Assembly (NCBI GenBank): GCA_017622495.1
Contig: JAGAQY010000037.1
Location: forward strand, 1-39,206
Length of the DNA: 39,206 bases
Origin: Bacteroidaceae bacterium
Lineage (GTDB): Bacteria > Bacteroidota > Bacteroidia > Bacteroidales > Bacteroidaceae
Direction of reading: 5' to 3'
Every line of letters starts with the position of its first letter. Position 1 is the first letter of the stretch. Under the pieces are notes generated by a model. The model was not told where the DNA came from. It made no database searches and saw nothing but the letters and a program-made list of their open reading frames with translations. This document shows positions 8,113 to 14,756 of this stretch, in pieces. The position numbers and the translations under genes are program-made.

Positions 8113-10439
8113 GGCATGAGATTGAAAAGCGATTGAATAAAGCCTTGACTCTGTCGGTCGAGTTCCAAGATGTCACGTTCGTTCTCTTCGAGTGATCGTA
8201 AAGGTACTGGCTTATAGAAATACTTGTTGAAAGAGATTTCACAGCCAATCTTTGTAAGCGGAAGATTTATCCATGCATCAGCAACATAGGGACGCACCTC
8301 GCGTTGGAAGTATTCGTATATATTTTCCTTGACGGGAATCTTCTCGGTGTCGCGAAGGTCACTGTCAGTCTCATACTCTATATATCCAGCTTTTTCAGAA
8401 GCGTAGTATCCATAATCAGGCAACAACGAGTGGTCGATGTCATATACTCCAGTCAGTAATTCAATGTCCTTACTGTTCGGTTTGTGCTCCTTCTTAATTA
8501 CAGGCTTGGCTTCGGGATCAGTTTCAGACATGGCACGAGTAATAGCTTTCAAATTAGCTGCAGACACAGCAAGTTTCAATTCCTTAGCGGCTTTGCCAAC
8601 CTTTGCTGAGAATTCATTATAATCCATATATACATCTGTGCCCACGGATTTCATCAGTTGCTTGGCTGTTTGCATCAAGTCACGACGAGATTTCCATTCC
8701 TTGGAAGAGATGAACTTCGCCAATTTCTTGTCGGCCATCTTGATGTCATTATCATTGAAGTATTCTTTAATGGCAGGAACTTCATCATCGAGACCGTCAA
8801 ATACACGCTCTCCATAAGTTTGGTAAAGCCATTTGGATAGCTCCATATTGGTTTTGTCGTAGAGGAGTTCGTCAATCTTCAATGCATTGAATTGACTGCG
8901 AAGACGTAAGGGGCGCTCAATTGTCACACTATAGTAACGGAAGTCGTCACCATCGAACACCTTTGAGGCAACCTTGTCGTCACTAGCCTCCTTCTCCACA
9001 AAGTCCATATAAGTTTTCAATATAGCATCTTGATAAAAGGAGGTTATAGTACAATTACGGGAACCTTGGTTCTTACGTAATTTCTCGAAGGATTGGGATG
9101 CGTCTATCAGCTGTATCTTTCCTTTGCGATTGTCCGCTTTCTTATTTGTGAGAATCCAAACGTAAGTAGTGATGCCTGTATTGTAAAAAATATTGTTAGG
9201 CAACTGGATAATAGCATCCACTAGATCATTCTCGATGACATACCTTCGAATGTTGCTTTCACCACTGCCTGCATCGCCTGTAAAAAGAGATGAGCCATTA
9301 TGAATAGAAGCTACTCGACTGCCTTGTGGCTGCAAGTCTAAAGGTTTCATCTTGTCCACCTCTTCTAACATGAAGAGCAGTTGTCCGTCGGAAGTTCTGG
9401 GAGTAGAGTCTAAAATTTCTGTTTCACCAGCAAAATTGGTTATCGACAATTCAAACCGATGATCCAATAAGGCCTTTTCGTGATAAATCTTCTTCTTATC
9501 TTCTTTCCACGACTTACCGTAGGGAGGATTAGTTAACTGGTAACCGAAAGATTGACCTTGGAAATAGTCTTCTGTAATAGTATTTCCTCTATGCATGCCG
9601 CTAGGGTCAACGCCTTTTATAATTAAATCAGATTTACAAATGGCATAGGTCTCAGGGTTAATCTCAGTGCCGGAAAGTTGTATTGCTTCAGTACGGACAC
9701 CGATACTTAACAAGTACTCGCGCCCTTCTGTCAGCATACCTCCTGACCCTTCGGCTGGGTCGTGTAATGAAATAATCTTGGGGAGATTCTCTTTGACAGG
9801 TTCAAACAAAACGCGTGCTAATAATGAGATTACATCACGTGGTGTAAAGTGTTCACCCGCCTCCTCGTTGTTCTCTTCATTGAAACGTCGTAACAACTCT
9901 TCGAAAACAGTTCCCATTCCAACATTTGTAAGAGCTGGGAGAGGAAGGCCGTCGGGATCGTTCTGCACTTGATCGGTCAAGTTGATGCGGGAATCTGTAA
10001 TGCGCTCTATTATGGATAATAAACGGTCGTTGTCTGCTAATTTTCGCGCTTTTGCATAATACTCAAAGTTCTTTAATACGTCACGGACATTCTCGCTATA
10101 TCCATTAAGATACTCAACAAAGTTGTCGTAAAGTATATCGTTGTTATCGGAAGCCGTCGATTTTAATCGGTTCAATGTCCATTTGCTGGTATTAAAATAG
10201 GTGAGTCCAGTTATGTCTTTCAGTGCATCTTCATCCACCTCTTCCAATCCCATTTCCTTTTGCTGCTTCAGTTCCTCCTCAATATCCATTTTGGTTGGTT
10301 CCAGCAATGCATCCAAACGTCGCAAAACAACCATTGGTAATATCACATCGCGATATTGCCCACGGAGGAACACATCGCGCAAAACATCATCGGCAATATT
10401 CCATATCAGAGAGACTATTTGGCTATGATTGAATTCCAT
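8109..10439 (-). CDS. hsdM: Type I DNA methyltransferase subunit M (HsdM)
   Basis: This N6-adenine methyltransferase subunit modifies the host target sequence as M2S and is part of the restriction complex. The HsdM N-terminal helical domain (about 6-150) is followed by EHFTPRDV (196-203), SAM-binding motif I DPAEGSGG (227-234) and catalytic motif IV NPPY (304-307). At 776 residues it is longer than a roughly 500-residue HsdM: the region after about 560 is an extra C-terminal part, ending in an S-subunit-like coil (LRSLEENERDILELDRQSQG). This long form occurs in several Bacteroidales systems as far as I recall. It is the first gene of the operon, with a TAnnTTTG promoter element about 30 bp upstream. 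Confidence 0.95.
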   Translation of the reverse strand: MEFNHSQIVSLIWNIADDVLRDVFLRGQYRDVILPMVVLRRLDALLEPTKMDIEEELKQQKEMGLEEVDEDALKDITGLTYFNTSKWTLNRLKSTASDNNDILYDNFVEYLNGYSENVRDVLKNFEYYAKARKLADNDRLLSIIERITDSRINLTDQVQNDPDGLPLPALTNVGMGTVFEELLRRFNEENNEEAGEHFTPRDVISLLARVLFEPVKENLPKIISLHDPAEGSGGMLTEGREYLLSIGVRTEAIQLSGTEINPETYAICKSDLIIKGVDPSGMHRGNTITEDYFQGQSFGYQLTNPPYGKSWKEDKKKIYHEKALLDHRFELSITNFAGETEILDSTPRTSDGQLLFMLEEVDKMKPLDLQPQGSRVASIHNGSSLFTGDAGSGESNIRRYVIENDLVDAIIQLPNNIFYNTGITTYVWILTNKKADNRKGKIQLIDASQSFEKLRKNQGSRNCTITSFYQDAILKTYMDFVEKEASDDKVASKVFDGDDFRYYSVTIERPLRLRSQFNALKIDELLYDKTNMELSKWLYQTYGERVFDGLDDEVPAIKEYFNDNDIKMADKKLAKFISSKEWKSRRDLMQTAKQLMKSVGTDVYMDYNEFSAKVGKAAKELKLAVSAANLKAITRAMSETDPEAKPVIKKEHKPNSKDIELLTGVYDIDHSLLPDYGYYASEKAGYIEYETDSDLRDTEKIPVKENIYEYFQREVRPYVADAWINLPLTKIGCEISFNKYFYKPVPLRSLEENERDILELDRQSQGFIQSLFNLMP

Positions 10440-10471
10440 CTCTTTATCGTTTTACCAATTATATTATTCTG

Positions 10472-10479
10472 CAAATCTA
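10472..10479 (-). promoter_or_regulatory. Candidate -7 element of the hsd operon promoter
   Basis: On the minus strand TAGATTTG (10479 to 10472) matches the Bacteroides -7 consensus TAnnTTTG, with a predicted leader of about 25 nt to the hsdM start. A properly spaced -33 TTTG is not clear; the nearest is only 12 nt away. This is the only good candidate for the whole operon. Confidence 0.5.
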
Positions 10480-10605
10480 CAAAATAATATCCAAAGTCAG
10501 TCTATCTGGTCCGATTTATTTGGAAAAACGAGAAACGAAAGCGAGCAAGCTTCGCTCAATTAAGAGTTATGAAACGTGTTCGCCGCCCGCAGGGGCTAAA
10601 GGCAA

Positions 10606-10765
10606 TTATGAAACAAGGTTCTTGGACGAGCGCAAGCATTCGACACACGCAGAGCACGGTTTTCTCCCTACTTTTCTGTATGAAGTCGATGTTTTCTCCC
10701 TACTTCCCATCGGTTTCTCCCTACTTTTTTAATGAACGTTGAACCGAAGGTCGACGCCCGCAGGG
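10606..10765 (-). repeat. Dispersed intergenic repeat with TTTCTCCCTACTT triplication
   Basis: TTTCTCCCTACTT occurs three times (10661-10673, 10693-10705, 10714-10726). On the minus strand a 34-codon frame (10606-10710) reads MGSREKTSTSYRKVGRK and so on. From memory, such short frames are often annotated in many Bacteroidales genomes, which suggests a multicopy non-coding repeat, not a gene. CGCCCGCAGGG occurs at 10584-10594 and 10755-10765. CCGAAGGTCGACGCCCG (10744-10760) recurs with one change at 23059-23075. Confidence 0.55.
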
Positions 10766-10799
10766 ACAAAGTCAAGGATTAACGGTTAAAGGTTAGCGG

Positions 10800-10910
10800 T
10801 TAAGGGATGAAGTAGAACGAGCCATATTCAGCATCAGTAAAGAGGTCTATGTCATCGGACATACGATGGCCATAGCGAAGCGATAACGAAGTGCCACCAA
10901 CCAATCTGAA
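10800..10910 (-). pseudogene. Relic of an AbiEii/AbiGii-type nucleotidyltransferase toxin
   Basis: On the minus strand the frame reads FRLVGGTSLSLRYGHRMSDD followed by IDLFTDAEYGS and a stop at 10800-10802. The LVGGTSLSLRYGHR...DIDLF pattern is the nucleotidyltransferase signature of AbiEii-family toxins (GG-T-x-L motif and catalytic D-x-D). Only about 37 residues remain: the start is lost, the frame before it is not recognisable, and the catalytic domain stops just after the D-x-D. No AbiEi antitoxin gene is seen. It is thus a decayed piece of an abortive-infection system next to the hsd operon, consistent with a defence-gene turnover site. Confidence 0.7.
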
Positions 10911-11017
10911 TGGCGGCCGCATTTGATGGCCTGGATGCCGACATCGCTTCCACAAAGCTGCAACTGATGAGCGTGGAGAGGATGGGCGAGACCATCTGGG
11001 CAAAGTATAAGGTATAA
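10910..11017 (+). pseudogene. Short plus-strand coding relic, 35 codons
   Basis: A frame from ATG at 10910 to TAA at 11015-11017 reads MAAAFDGLDADIASTKLQLM and ends VERMGETIWAKYKV. The amphipathic, protein-like C-terminal composition suggests the tail of a former gene; it is directly preceded by an in-frame TGA. It abuts the AbiEii relic on the opposite strand, so the junction near 10910 looks like a rearrangement breakpoint. I do not recognise the family, and chance is possible. Confidence 0.3.
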
Positions 11018-11168
11018 AAACCTCGACATTGAGCACAAGAGAAGAGGCGCTGTTGACCGGGGGCATGAGACTTGCTTATCGGGTCAGAAATCGGATTTAT
11101 CGGGTCAGAAGCTTATCAGACCCCTCACAGCAAGGAGAAAAGGAAGGGATGGCATGGCCATTGCCTCC

Positions 11169-11786
11169 TCAGATGTCGTCGGCATCGACGTAGCCATTGA
11201 GGACGGCATAGATGGTAAGCCCAGGCACGGACTTTATTCCCAGCTTCTCGGTGATGTTCTTGCGGTGCGAGATGACGGTGGTGAGGCTTATGTGCAGGCG
11301 GTCGGCAATCTGCTTGTTCATCAGTCCGCGGGCAATGAGCGACAGCACCTCGACCTCGCGTGCCGAGAGTTCGTGCTGAGTGCGTTGGTCGTGAGGGGGC
11401 TTGGGGAGTGCTTGCAGGCGGTCGCCGTAACCTTGCAGTGCCATCAGGCTTCGCGCCAGGGCTTGCTCGCCCTGCATGGTGTTGAGCGTGGGGATGCCTT
11501 GCAGGGTGGGATTGGTGTCGTCGCCCACCAGCACGATAGCACGGAGATGATGGTTGCGGAAGTAATTGATGCGCGAAAGGTATATGCTGGCCGAAACGAA
11601 GCAGTAGGCATAGGCGTAGGGAGTGTCGTCGATGAGCTCTTCCAACGAGCCGAAGCCGCGCACCACGACCGTGGGCATCACCTCCTCGATGATGCGTTGC
11701 AGGCCGATGCGTGCCAACGTGTTGGCATCGATGATGGCTACTTCTACAGGGTTCTCGCCAGATATTGGTGCCGTATAGTCTCTCAT
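11169..11786 (-). CDS. LuxR-type transcriptional regulator with degenerate receiver
   Basis: The 205-residue protein has a C-terminal LuxR/GerE helix-turn-helix (about 139-200: LSAREVEVLSLIARGL, then NKQIADRLHISLTTVISHRK) that binds DNA. The N-terminal part (about 14-115) follows a response-regulator receiver layout beginning VEVAIIDANTLARIGLQRII. The strand that should carry the phospho-acceptor aspartate reads AYCFVSASIYLS with no Asp, so phosphorylation by a histidine kinase is unlikely; control is probably by another ligand, partner or simple expression level. No kinase gene is adjacent. The start is supported by the receiver fold beginning soon after it; a -7-like element ends only 4 bp upstream, which would give a leaderless transcript. 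Confidence 0.85.
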   Translation of the reverse strand: MRDYTAPISGENPVEVAIIDANTLARIGLQRIIEEVMPTVVVRGFGSLEELIDDTPYAYAYCFVSASIYLSRINYFRNHHLRAIVLVGDDTNPTLQGIPTLNTMQGEQALARSLMALQGYGDRLQALPKPPHDQRTQHELSAREVEVLSLIARGLMNKQIADRLHISLTTVISHRKNITEKLGIKSVPGLTIYAVLNGYVDADDI

Positions 11787-11790
11787 GCTG

Positions 11791-11798
11791 CAAAGTTA
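11791..11798 (-). promoter_or_regulatory. -7 element abutting the LuxR regulator start codon
   Basis: TAACTTTG on the minus strand (11798 to 11791) is a perfect TAnnTTTG match and ends 4 bp before the ATG. Transcription starting at the usual distance would begin at or within the first codon. No clear -33 TTTG is at 19-20 bp. Confidence 0.5.
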
Positions 11799-11818
11799 CG
11801 ATATTCTCATTATACAAT

Positions 11819-11854
11819 TGTAGTTTTGCACCACAAAGTGAGTGCAAAACTACA
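11819..11854. promoter_or_regulatory. 13-bp inverted repeat upstream of the LuxR regulator
   Basis: TGTAGTTTTGCAC (11819-11831) and its perfect complement GTGCAAAACTACA (11842-11854) flank a 10-nt loop. It lies between the small cysteine protein gene and the LuxR gene, 33 bp upstream of the latter. It could terminate the upstream transcript or be a dimer operator for autoregulation. There is no T-run after it on either strand, which favours an operator. Confidence 0.55.
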
Positions 11855-11919
11855 TTGGCCGCCAAGTATTACCCAATGACCAGGCGGCGGGCTACAATAG
11901 TTTCTTCATGGTCAGGTTG

Positions 11920-12111
11920 TTATTTCTTCAGCCCATAACGCTCGCGCAGCGTATTGCGCTCGGCTTCGGGCAGATGGGTGTAGTAGGCTTTCCATCCGGG
12001 GCAGAAGCCGATATGCCAGCGCCAGAAGCGTCCGGCAAGTGAGCGGGGAGTATTGTCGTACTTGGCACGCAGCTTACACGTGGCGCAAGGATAGGTCTTT
12101 GTTTCGGTCAT
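11920..12111 (-). CDS. Small cysteine-containing hypothetical protein, 63 residues
   Basis: The 63-residue product starts MTETKTYPCATCKLRAKYDN and contains C9-x2-C12, then W30-R-W-H33 and C37 (GFCPGWKAYY), ending with a charged helix (LPEAERNTLRERYGLKK). The C-x2-C ... H-x3-C pattern could bind one zinc ion. The dense aromatic and cysteine conservation pattern argues for a real gene; I recall similar short proteins as conserved hypotheticals in Bacteroidales but cannot name a family. No signal peptide or membrane segment is present. It is encoded upstream of the LuxR regulator on the same strand, separated by 133 bp that contain a strong inverted repeat. Confidence 0.7.
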   Translation of the reverse strand: MTETKTYPCATCKLRAKYDNTPRSLAGRFWRWHIGFCPGWKAYYTHLPEAERNTLRERYGLKK

Positions 12112-12152
12112 AGTGGTATGTCTGTTATTTCAACTTTGCTAGTTGGATTTAT

Positions 12153-12234
12153 GGAGATAAGGAGATAAATGGAGATAGAAGGAGATAAAGGCCGAATGTC
12201 CTTACGCGCGAAAAAAGCAATTGGCTTTATCTCC
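12153..12234. repeat. GGAGATAA tandem repeats with inverted copy
   Basis: GGAGATA-containing units start at 12153, 12161, 12171 and 12181. The last, GGAGATAAAG (12181-12190), is complementary to CTTTATCTCC (12225-12234), so the region can fold with a 34-nt loop. A further TATCTCCC lies near 12250. The element is between the glutathione peroxidase stop and the small cysteine protein start. Confidence 0.7.
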
Positions 12235-12280
12235 CAAAGGAGCGAAGCGATATCTCCCTTTAACTACTAACTCCTGATGT

Positions 12281-12826
12281 TTACTGACTTTTCAGCAATT
12301 TCTCAATGTCTTTCTCTATCTTTTCGGGCTTGGTGGTGGGTGAGTAGCGTGCTACGACGTGCCCGCTGCGGTCGACGAGGAACTTGGTGAAGTTCCACTT
12401 GATGGCCGACCCGAATGTGCCGCCCTTCTGCTGCTTGAGCCACACATAGAGAGGCGATGCGCCCTCGCCGTTGACCTCAATCTTGGCAAACTGGGGAAAC
12501 GACACGGCATAGTGGAGCTGGCAGAAGGAGGCTATCTCGCTCTCGACCTCGGGCGCTTGATGGCCAAACTGGTTGCAGGGGAAGTCGAGCACCTCGAAGC
12601 CCTGCTCGCGGTATCGCTTGTAGAGCATCTCCAAGCCTTCGTATTGGGGAGTGAAGCCGCAATGCGTGGCCGTATTGACGATGAGCAGCACCTTGCCCTT
12701 GTAGGCGGCAAGGCTCACGGGATTCTTCTTGATGTCGGCTACCGTGAAGTCATAAATGCTTTGAGCCATAATATATATAGGTGTTAAAGTTATAATCAAA
12801 AGGAGTATTCGCTTGATGGACTTCAT
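12281..12826 (-). CDS. Secreted glutathione peroxidase family protein
   Basis: This thiol peroxidase reduces hydrogen or lipid peroxides; bacterial members generally use thioredoxin. Starting at MKSIKRILLLIITLTPIYIM it is 181 residues, with a signal peptide ending near AQS (residues 1-22), so it probably acts in the periplasm. The peroxidatic cysteine is in NTATHCGFTPQY, followed by the family motif FPCNQFG (Gln of the catalytic triad; the Cys there may be resolving) and WNFTKFLVDR (Trp). A further upstream in-frame ATG at 12862 would spoil the signal peptide, so 12826 is preferred. It is divergent from a small membrane protein gene, with an inverted repeat between them. Confidence 0.92.
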   Translation of the reverse strand: MKSIKRILLLIITLTPIYIMAQSIYDFTVADIKKNPVSLAAYKGKVLLIVNTATHCGFTPQYEGLEMLYKRYREQGFEVLDFPCNQFGHQAPEVESEIASFCQLHYAVSFPQFAKIEVNGEGASPLYVWLKQQKGGTFGSAIKWNFTKFLVDRSGHVVARYSPTTKPEKIEKDIEKLLKSQ

Positions 12827-12888
12827 AACGCCACAGGAGTTTCTTTTGTTTTCGCGGTGCAAAGTAAGCGCAAATCGCTACGGCGGTC

Positions 12889-12908
12889 AATCCTCATAAA
12901 TGAGGATT
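12889..12908. promoter_or_regulatory. 9-bp inverted repeat between divergent genes
   Basis: AATCCTCAT-AA-ATGAGGATT is a perfect 9-bp inverted repeat with a 2-bp centre. It lies in the 154-bp divergent region between the glutathione peroxidase gene and the small membrane protein gene. The tight centre fits a dimeric regulator site better than an RNA hairpin, and a redox- or peroxide-responsive regulator would make sense; this is inference. Confidence 0.5.
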
Positions 12909-12980
12909 TTTGCAGAGACGAAGAATTTTTCTTGTGGCATCGATGCAGATAAGTCAAACTTTTACAGTATCTTCGCCTCC

Positions 12981-13271
12981 ATGAAGACAGGTCAAGTGAT
13001 ACGGCAAATGATTTCGGAAGTAAAGGCTCGCCTCGCCCGATTGCCCTACCGAACGGGCGTAGTGGTGACAGCACTCTGCCTGCCTTGCTACATCATCTCA
13101 TTCGCACAGATGGCCCTCCCCATCAGCACTGCGCTGAAGGGAGTGCTATGGTTTGTATTCTTCGGATTGGCCAAGACGTTCCAGTACGGCGGTCTTGCCA
13201 TATTAGGCGCCAAGGGGCTGAGCGATGCCTTCAAGAAAGGGAAGAGGGGGAATATAGATTCCGAGTCTTGA
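12981..13271 (+). CDS. Small conserved membrane protein
   Basis: Starting at MKTGQVIRQMISEVKARLAR the product has 96 residues. A basic amphipathic N-terminus leads into two hydrophobic segments: about 26-46 (TGVVVTALCLPCYIISFAQM) and about 55-74 (LWFVFFGLAKTFQYGGLAIL). A Lys/Gly-rich C-terminal tail follows. The pattern of a LPYRTG lead-in, FAQMALPI and GLAKTFQYGG is one I associate with conserved Bacteroidales hypothetical proteins of unknown function. An in-frame ATG at 12900 exists but would add a non-conserved-looking stretch across the promoter region, and ATG 13008 is another possibility. It is divergent from the peroxidase. Confidence 0.65.
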   Translation: MKTGQVIRQMISEVKARLARLPYRTGVVVTALCLPCYIISFAQMALPISTALKGVLWFVFFGLAKTFQYGGLAILGAKGLSDAFKKGKRGNIDSES

Positions 13272-13413
13272 GTAAACCTCTTCGCCAATAGGCATTACGA
13301 CATTGGAGGGAGGGGCAACTCCGGCTTATCAATCTTTAAGGGTCTGCCAAGGAGAGCAAGGGGAGCATTGGCCACTATACTCACAGCACAAGCAGCGGAG
13401 AAGCAAAAAAATA
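13272..13413. other. Intergenic region before the prfA promoter
   Basis: No gene or clear structured element is seen between the small membrane protein gene and the prfA promoter. Confidence 0.6.
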
Positions 13414-13445
13414 TTTGGCTCTTCGAGGGTTTTAATATAACTTTG
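13414..13445 (+). promoter_or_regulatory. prfA promoter, -33 TTTG and -7 TAACTTTG
   Basis: TTTG at 13414-13417 and TAACTTTG at 13438-13445 are 20 bp apart, a full match to the Bacteroides-type promoter. It is followed directly by the 15-bp inverted repeat AGAATCT-C-AGATTCT (13451-13465) at the expected transcription start, which could be an operator. Start codon is 40 bp further on. Confidence 0.75.
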
Positions 13446-13485
13446 CATTTAGAATCTCAGATTCTTATAATGCAAACAACAGATT

Positions 13486-14595
13486 ATGGCAGAAAACAGT
13501 TTGATGGCGCGCCTCGACGGTCTCGTGGGCAAGTATGAGGAGATAGAGCTCCTCATCACCGACCCTGCAGTGATAGCCGACATGCGCCGATTCGTAAAAT
13601 TGAACAAGGAATACAAGGAGCTGGGAGCACTCATGGAGGCCCGCGGCCGATATATGCAGCTCACACGACAGCTCGAAGAGGCTAAGGAGCTCTTCGCCAC
13701 AGAGACCGACGCCGATATGCGCGAGATGGCACGCGAAGAGATCGATGCCTGCGAAACGCAGCTGCCCGCCCTGGAGGAGGAGATAAAGCTGCTGCTCGTG
13801 CCTGCCGACCCCGAGGACGACAAGAACGTAATCATGGAGATACGTGGCGGCACAGGCGGCGACGAGGCTGCTCTCTTTGCCGGAGACCTCTTCAAGATGT
13901 ACACGAAGTACTGCGAACAGAAGGGGTGGCGCATGGAGGTGTCGAGCTTCAACGAAGGCACCGCAGGTGGATACAAGGAAATCATCTTCAGCGTGAGCGG
14001 AGAGAAGGTGTACGGCACACTGAAATATGAGTCGGGCGTGCACCGCGTGCAGCGTGTGCCTGCCACCGAGACACAAGGACGTGTACACACCTCGGCTGCT
14101 ACCGTGGCCTGCTTGCCCCAGGCCGAAGCCTTCGAAGTGGAAATCAACGAGGGCGAAATCAAGTGGGACACCTTCCGCTCATCAGGTGCCGGTGGACAGA
14201 ACGTGAACAAGGTGGAATCGGGTGTGCGACTCCGCTACAACTGGAAGAACCCCAACACAGGCGAAGTGGAGGAGATACTCATCGAGTGCACCGAGACACG
14301 CGACCAACCCAAGAACAAGGAGCGTGCACTCGCGCGCCTGCGTACCTTTATATATGATAAGGAACACCAGAAATACATCGACGACATCGCCTCGAAGCGT
14401 AAGACGATGGTATCGACAGGTGACCGCTCGGCCAAGATACGCACCTACAACTATCCGCAGGGACGCATCACCGATCACCGCATCAACTACACCATATACA
14501 ACCTGGCAGCCTTCATGAATGGCGACATCCAGGACTGCATAGACCAGCTCATGGTGGCCGAGAATGCCGAGCGACTGAAGGAGAGTGAACTGTAA
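13486..14595 (+). CDS. prfA: Peptide chain release factor 1
   Basis: RF1 recognises UAA and UAG in the ribosomal A site and triggers hydrolysis of peptidyl-tRNA. The 369 residues include the long N-terminal coiled domain, the codon-reading tripeptide P192-A-T194 that distinguishes RF1 from RF2 (SPF), and the universal GGQ at 236-238 in SSGAGGQNVNKVES, whose Gln is methylated by PrmC. Length is normal. No frameshift is present. It is preceded by a strong promoter and followed 161 bp later by pyrF on the same strand, a neighbourhood common in Bacteroidales. Confidence 0.97.
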   Translation: MAENSLMARLDGLVGKYEEIELLITDPAVIADMRRFVKLNKEYKELGALMEARGRYMQLTRQLEEAKELFATETDADMREMAREEIDACETQLPALEEEIKLLLVPADPEDDKNVIMEIRGGTGGDEAALFAGDLFKMYTKYCEQKGWRMEVSSFNEGTAGGYKEIIFSVSGEKVYGTLKYESGVHRVQRVPATETQGRVHTSAATVACLPQAEAFEVEINEGEIKWDTFRSSGAGGQNVNKVESGVRLRYNWKNPNTGEVEEILIECTETRDQPKNKERALARLRTFIYDKEHQKYIDDIASKRKTMVSTGDRSAKIRTYNYPQGRITDHRINYTIYNLAAFMNGDIQDCIDQLMVAENAERLKESEL

Positions 14596-14601
14596 TATAG
14601 C

Positions 14602-14740
14602 CAACGGTCTACAGTCAACGGTCTACAGTCCCATCCCAACACGACTTGTGGCTATTGACCATAGAAGTGAAAAGAATTCAATAACCAAACAGCAACATCC
14701 CGGAAGGCAAGTCCGTTGACCGTTGACTGTTGTCTGTTGA
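14602..14740. repeat. Paired 14-bp tandem repeats flanking the prfA-pyrF spacer
   Basis: CAACGGTCTACAGT is present twice in perfect tandem (14602-14615 and 14616-14629). At the other end of the spacer, 14713-14740 reads as an imperfect inverted version (CGTTGACCGTTGACTGTTG and so on). The two ends could pair imperfectly around about 80 nt. This resembles the short multicopy repeats common between Bacteroidales genes. Confidence 0.65.
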
Positions 14741-14756
14741 CAAAAAAAATGGAATT

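Noticed and set aside
14730..14756. Upstream TTG start for pyrF
   Set aside because: The added residues come from the intergenic repeat and the ATG at 14757 matches the family start.
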